Assembly (NCBI GenBank): GCA_035551355.1
Contig: DASZNF010000148.1
Coordinates: forward strand, 1-22,223
Source: DATATV01 sp035551355
Lineage (GTDB): Bacteria > Actinomycetota > Actinomycetes > Mycobacteriales > Pseudonocardiaceae
DNA length: 22,223 nt
Direction of reading: 5' to 3'
Shown piece after piece: positions 22,080-22,223 of this stretch (positions are counted from its first letter, which is position 1; every line of letters starts with the position of its first letter). The notes below the pieces were generated by a model. The model had not been told where the DNA came from. It saw only the letters and a list, made by a program, of their open reading frames with translations, and did no database searches. Position numbers and translations under genes: made by a program.

Positions 22080-22223
22080 CGTACCGGCGCGAAATGCGCG
22101 GTCAGCCAGGCCATTGCGGGGGCGGTCAGCCAGCTGGGCGCCCGGAGCCCCAGCACGCCGCCCCGGTGACGGCGCAGGTCGACGCCGCGCGCCTTGAGCA
22201 GTGGCAGCAACTCGCGGCTGGTC
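22080..22223 (-). pseudogene. Possible broken 3' end of a ketopantoate-reductase-like gene
   Basis: Reading the minus strand from the right edge gives LLPLLKARGVDLRRH, then LRAPSWLTAPAMAWLTAHF, with normal high-GC codon use. This resembles the helical C-terminal domain of 2-dehydropantoate 2-reductase-like proteins. At about 22085 codon quality collapses and this frame has no stop until 21533, deep inside the permease on the opposite strand. A frameshift or 3' truncation is therefore likely. The rest of the gene lies outside the window. The family call is weak. The stretch 22002-22079 shows nothing convincing. Confidence 0.35.

Noticed and set aside
1..22223. tRNA, rRNA, CRISPR arrays, transposase genes
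   Set aside because: No cloverleaf, rRNA-like stretch, regular spaced repeats or transposase motifs were recognised in reading the window.

Overview
The window is high-GC, and its genes mostly use G or C in third codon positions and often start with GTG or TTG. Several promoters place a TAnnnT -10 box exactly six bases before the start codon. DUF397/DUF5753 regulators, a DrrAB-type exporter and a SAV_2336-like protein are also present. Together these point to a filamentous actinobacterium, probably in the Pseudonocardiales; the order is an inference.

Positions 1-5082 (minus strand) carry the most notable block. It is a compact three-gene operon that looks like a vWA-MoxR-VMAP ternary conflict (defence or programmed-response) system. 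Gene 1 (5029 to 3245) joins a class III nucleotide-cyclase-like domain to a VMAP-C-like domain. Gene 2 (3261 to 2158) is a MoxR AAA+ ATPase. Gene 3 (2156 to beyond the left edge) carries a vWA-like domain, a winged-helix-like region and the start of an NB-ARC P-loop, as in FxSxx-COOH-system TPR proteins. It is cut by the window edge in the middle of its Walker A motif. No FxsA, FxsB or FxsC gene is visible; if present they would lie to the left. A terminator and an overlapping promoter separate this operon from the metabolic genes upstream.

Positions 5124-6951 (minus) hold an IspD/TarI-type cytidylyltransferase followed by a saccharopine-dehydrogenase-like oxidoreductase. Divergent from them, 7030-9879 (plus) encodes a 949-residue protein with an eroded P-loop NTPase-like cytoplasmic half, one clear membrane helix and an extracellular type 1 periplasmic-binding-protein-like domain.

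Positions 9950-12491 hold a TetR regulator divergent from a DrrA/DrrB-type exporter. The exporter promoter is leaderless and carries a perfect 13-bp palindrome over its -10 box. The 500-bp gap that follows (12492-12991) has no intact gene. It contains a 106-bp long inverted-repeat element, a short remnant of a GH43 arabinanase gene and several hairpins.

Positions 12992-17938 form a tightly overlapping operon: a DUF2293 zinc-ribbon protein, a SNF2-family helicase and a SWIM zinc-finger protein. This is probably a nucleic-acid transaction module.

Positions 17945-22001 carry two divergent XRE/DUF5753 regulator modules. The minus-strand module ends in a DUF397 protein with a 54-bp in-frame tandem duplication. 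The plus-strand module has a small protein, a second XRE regulator and an APC amino-acid permease. The right edge (22080-22223, minus) holds what looks like the broken 3' end of a ketopantoate-reductase-like gene.
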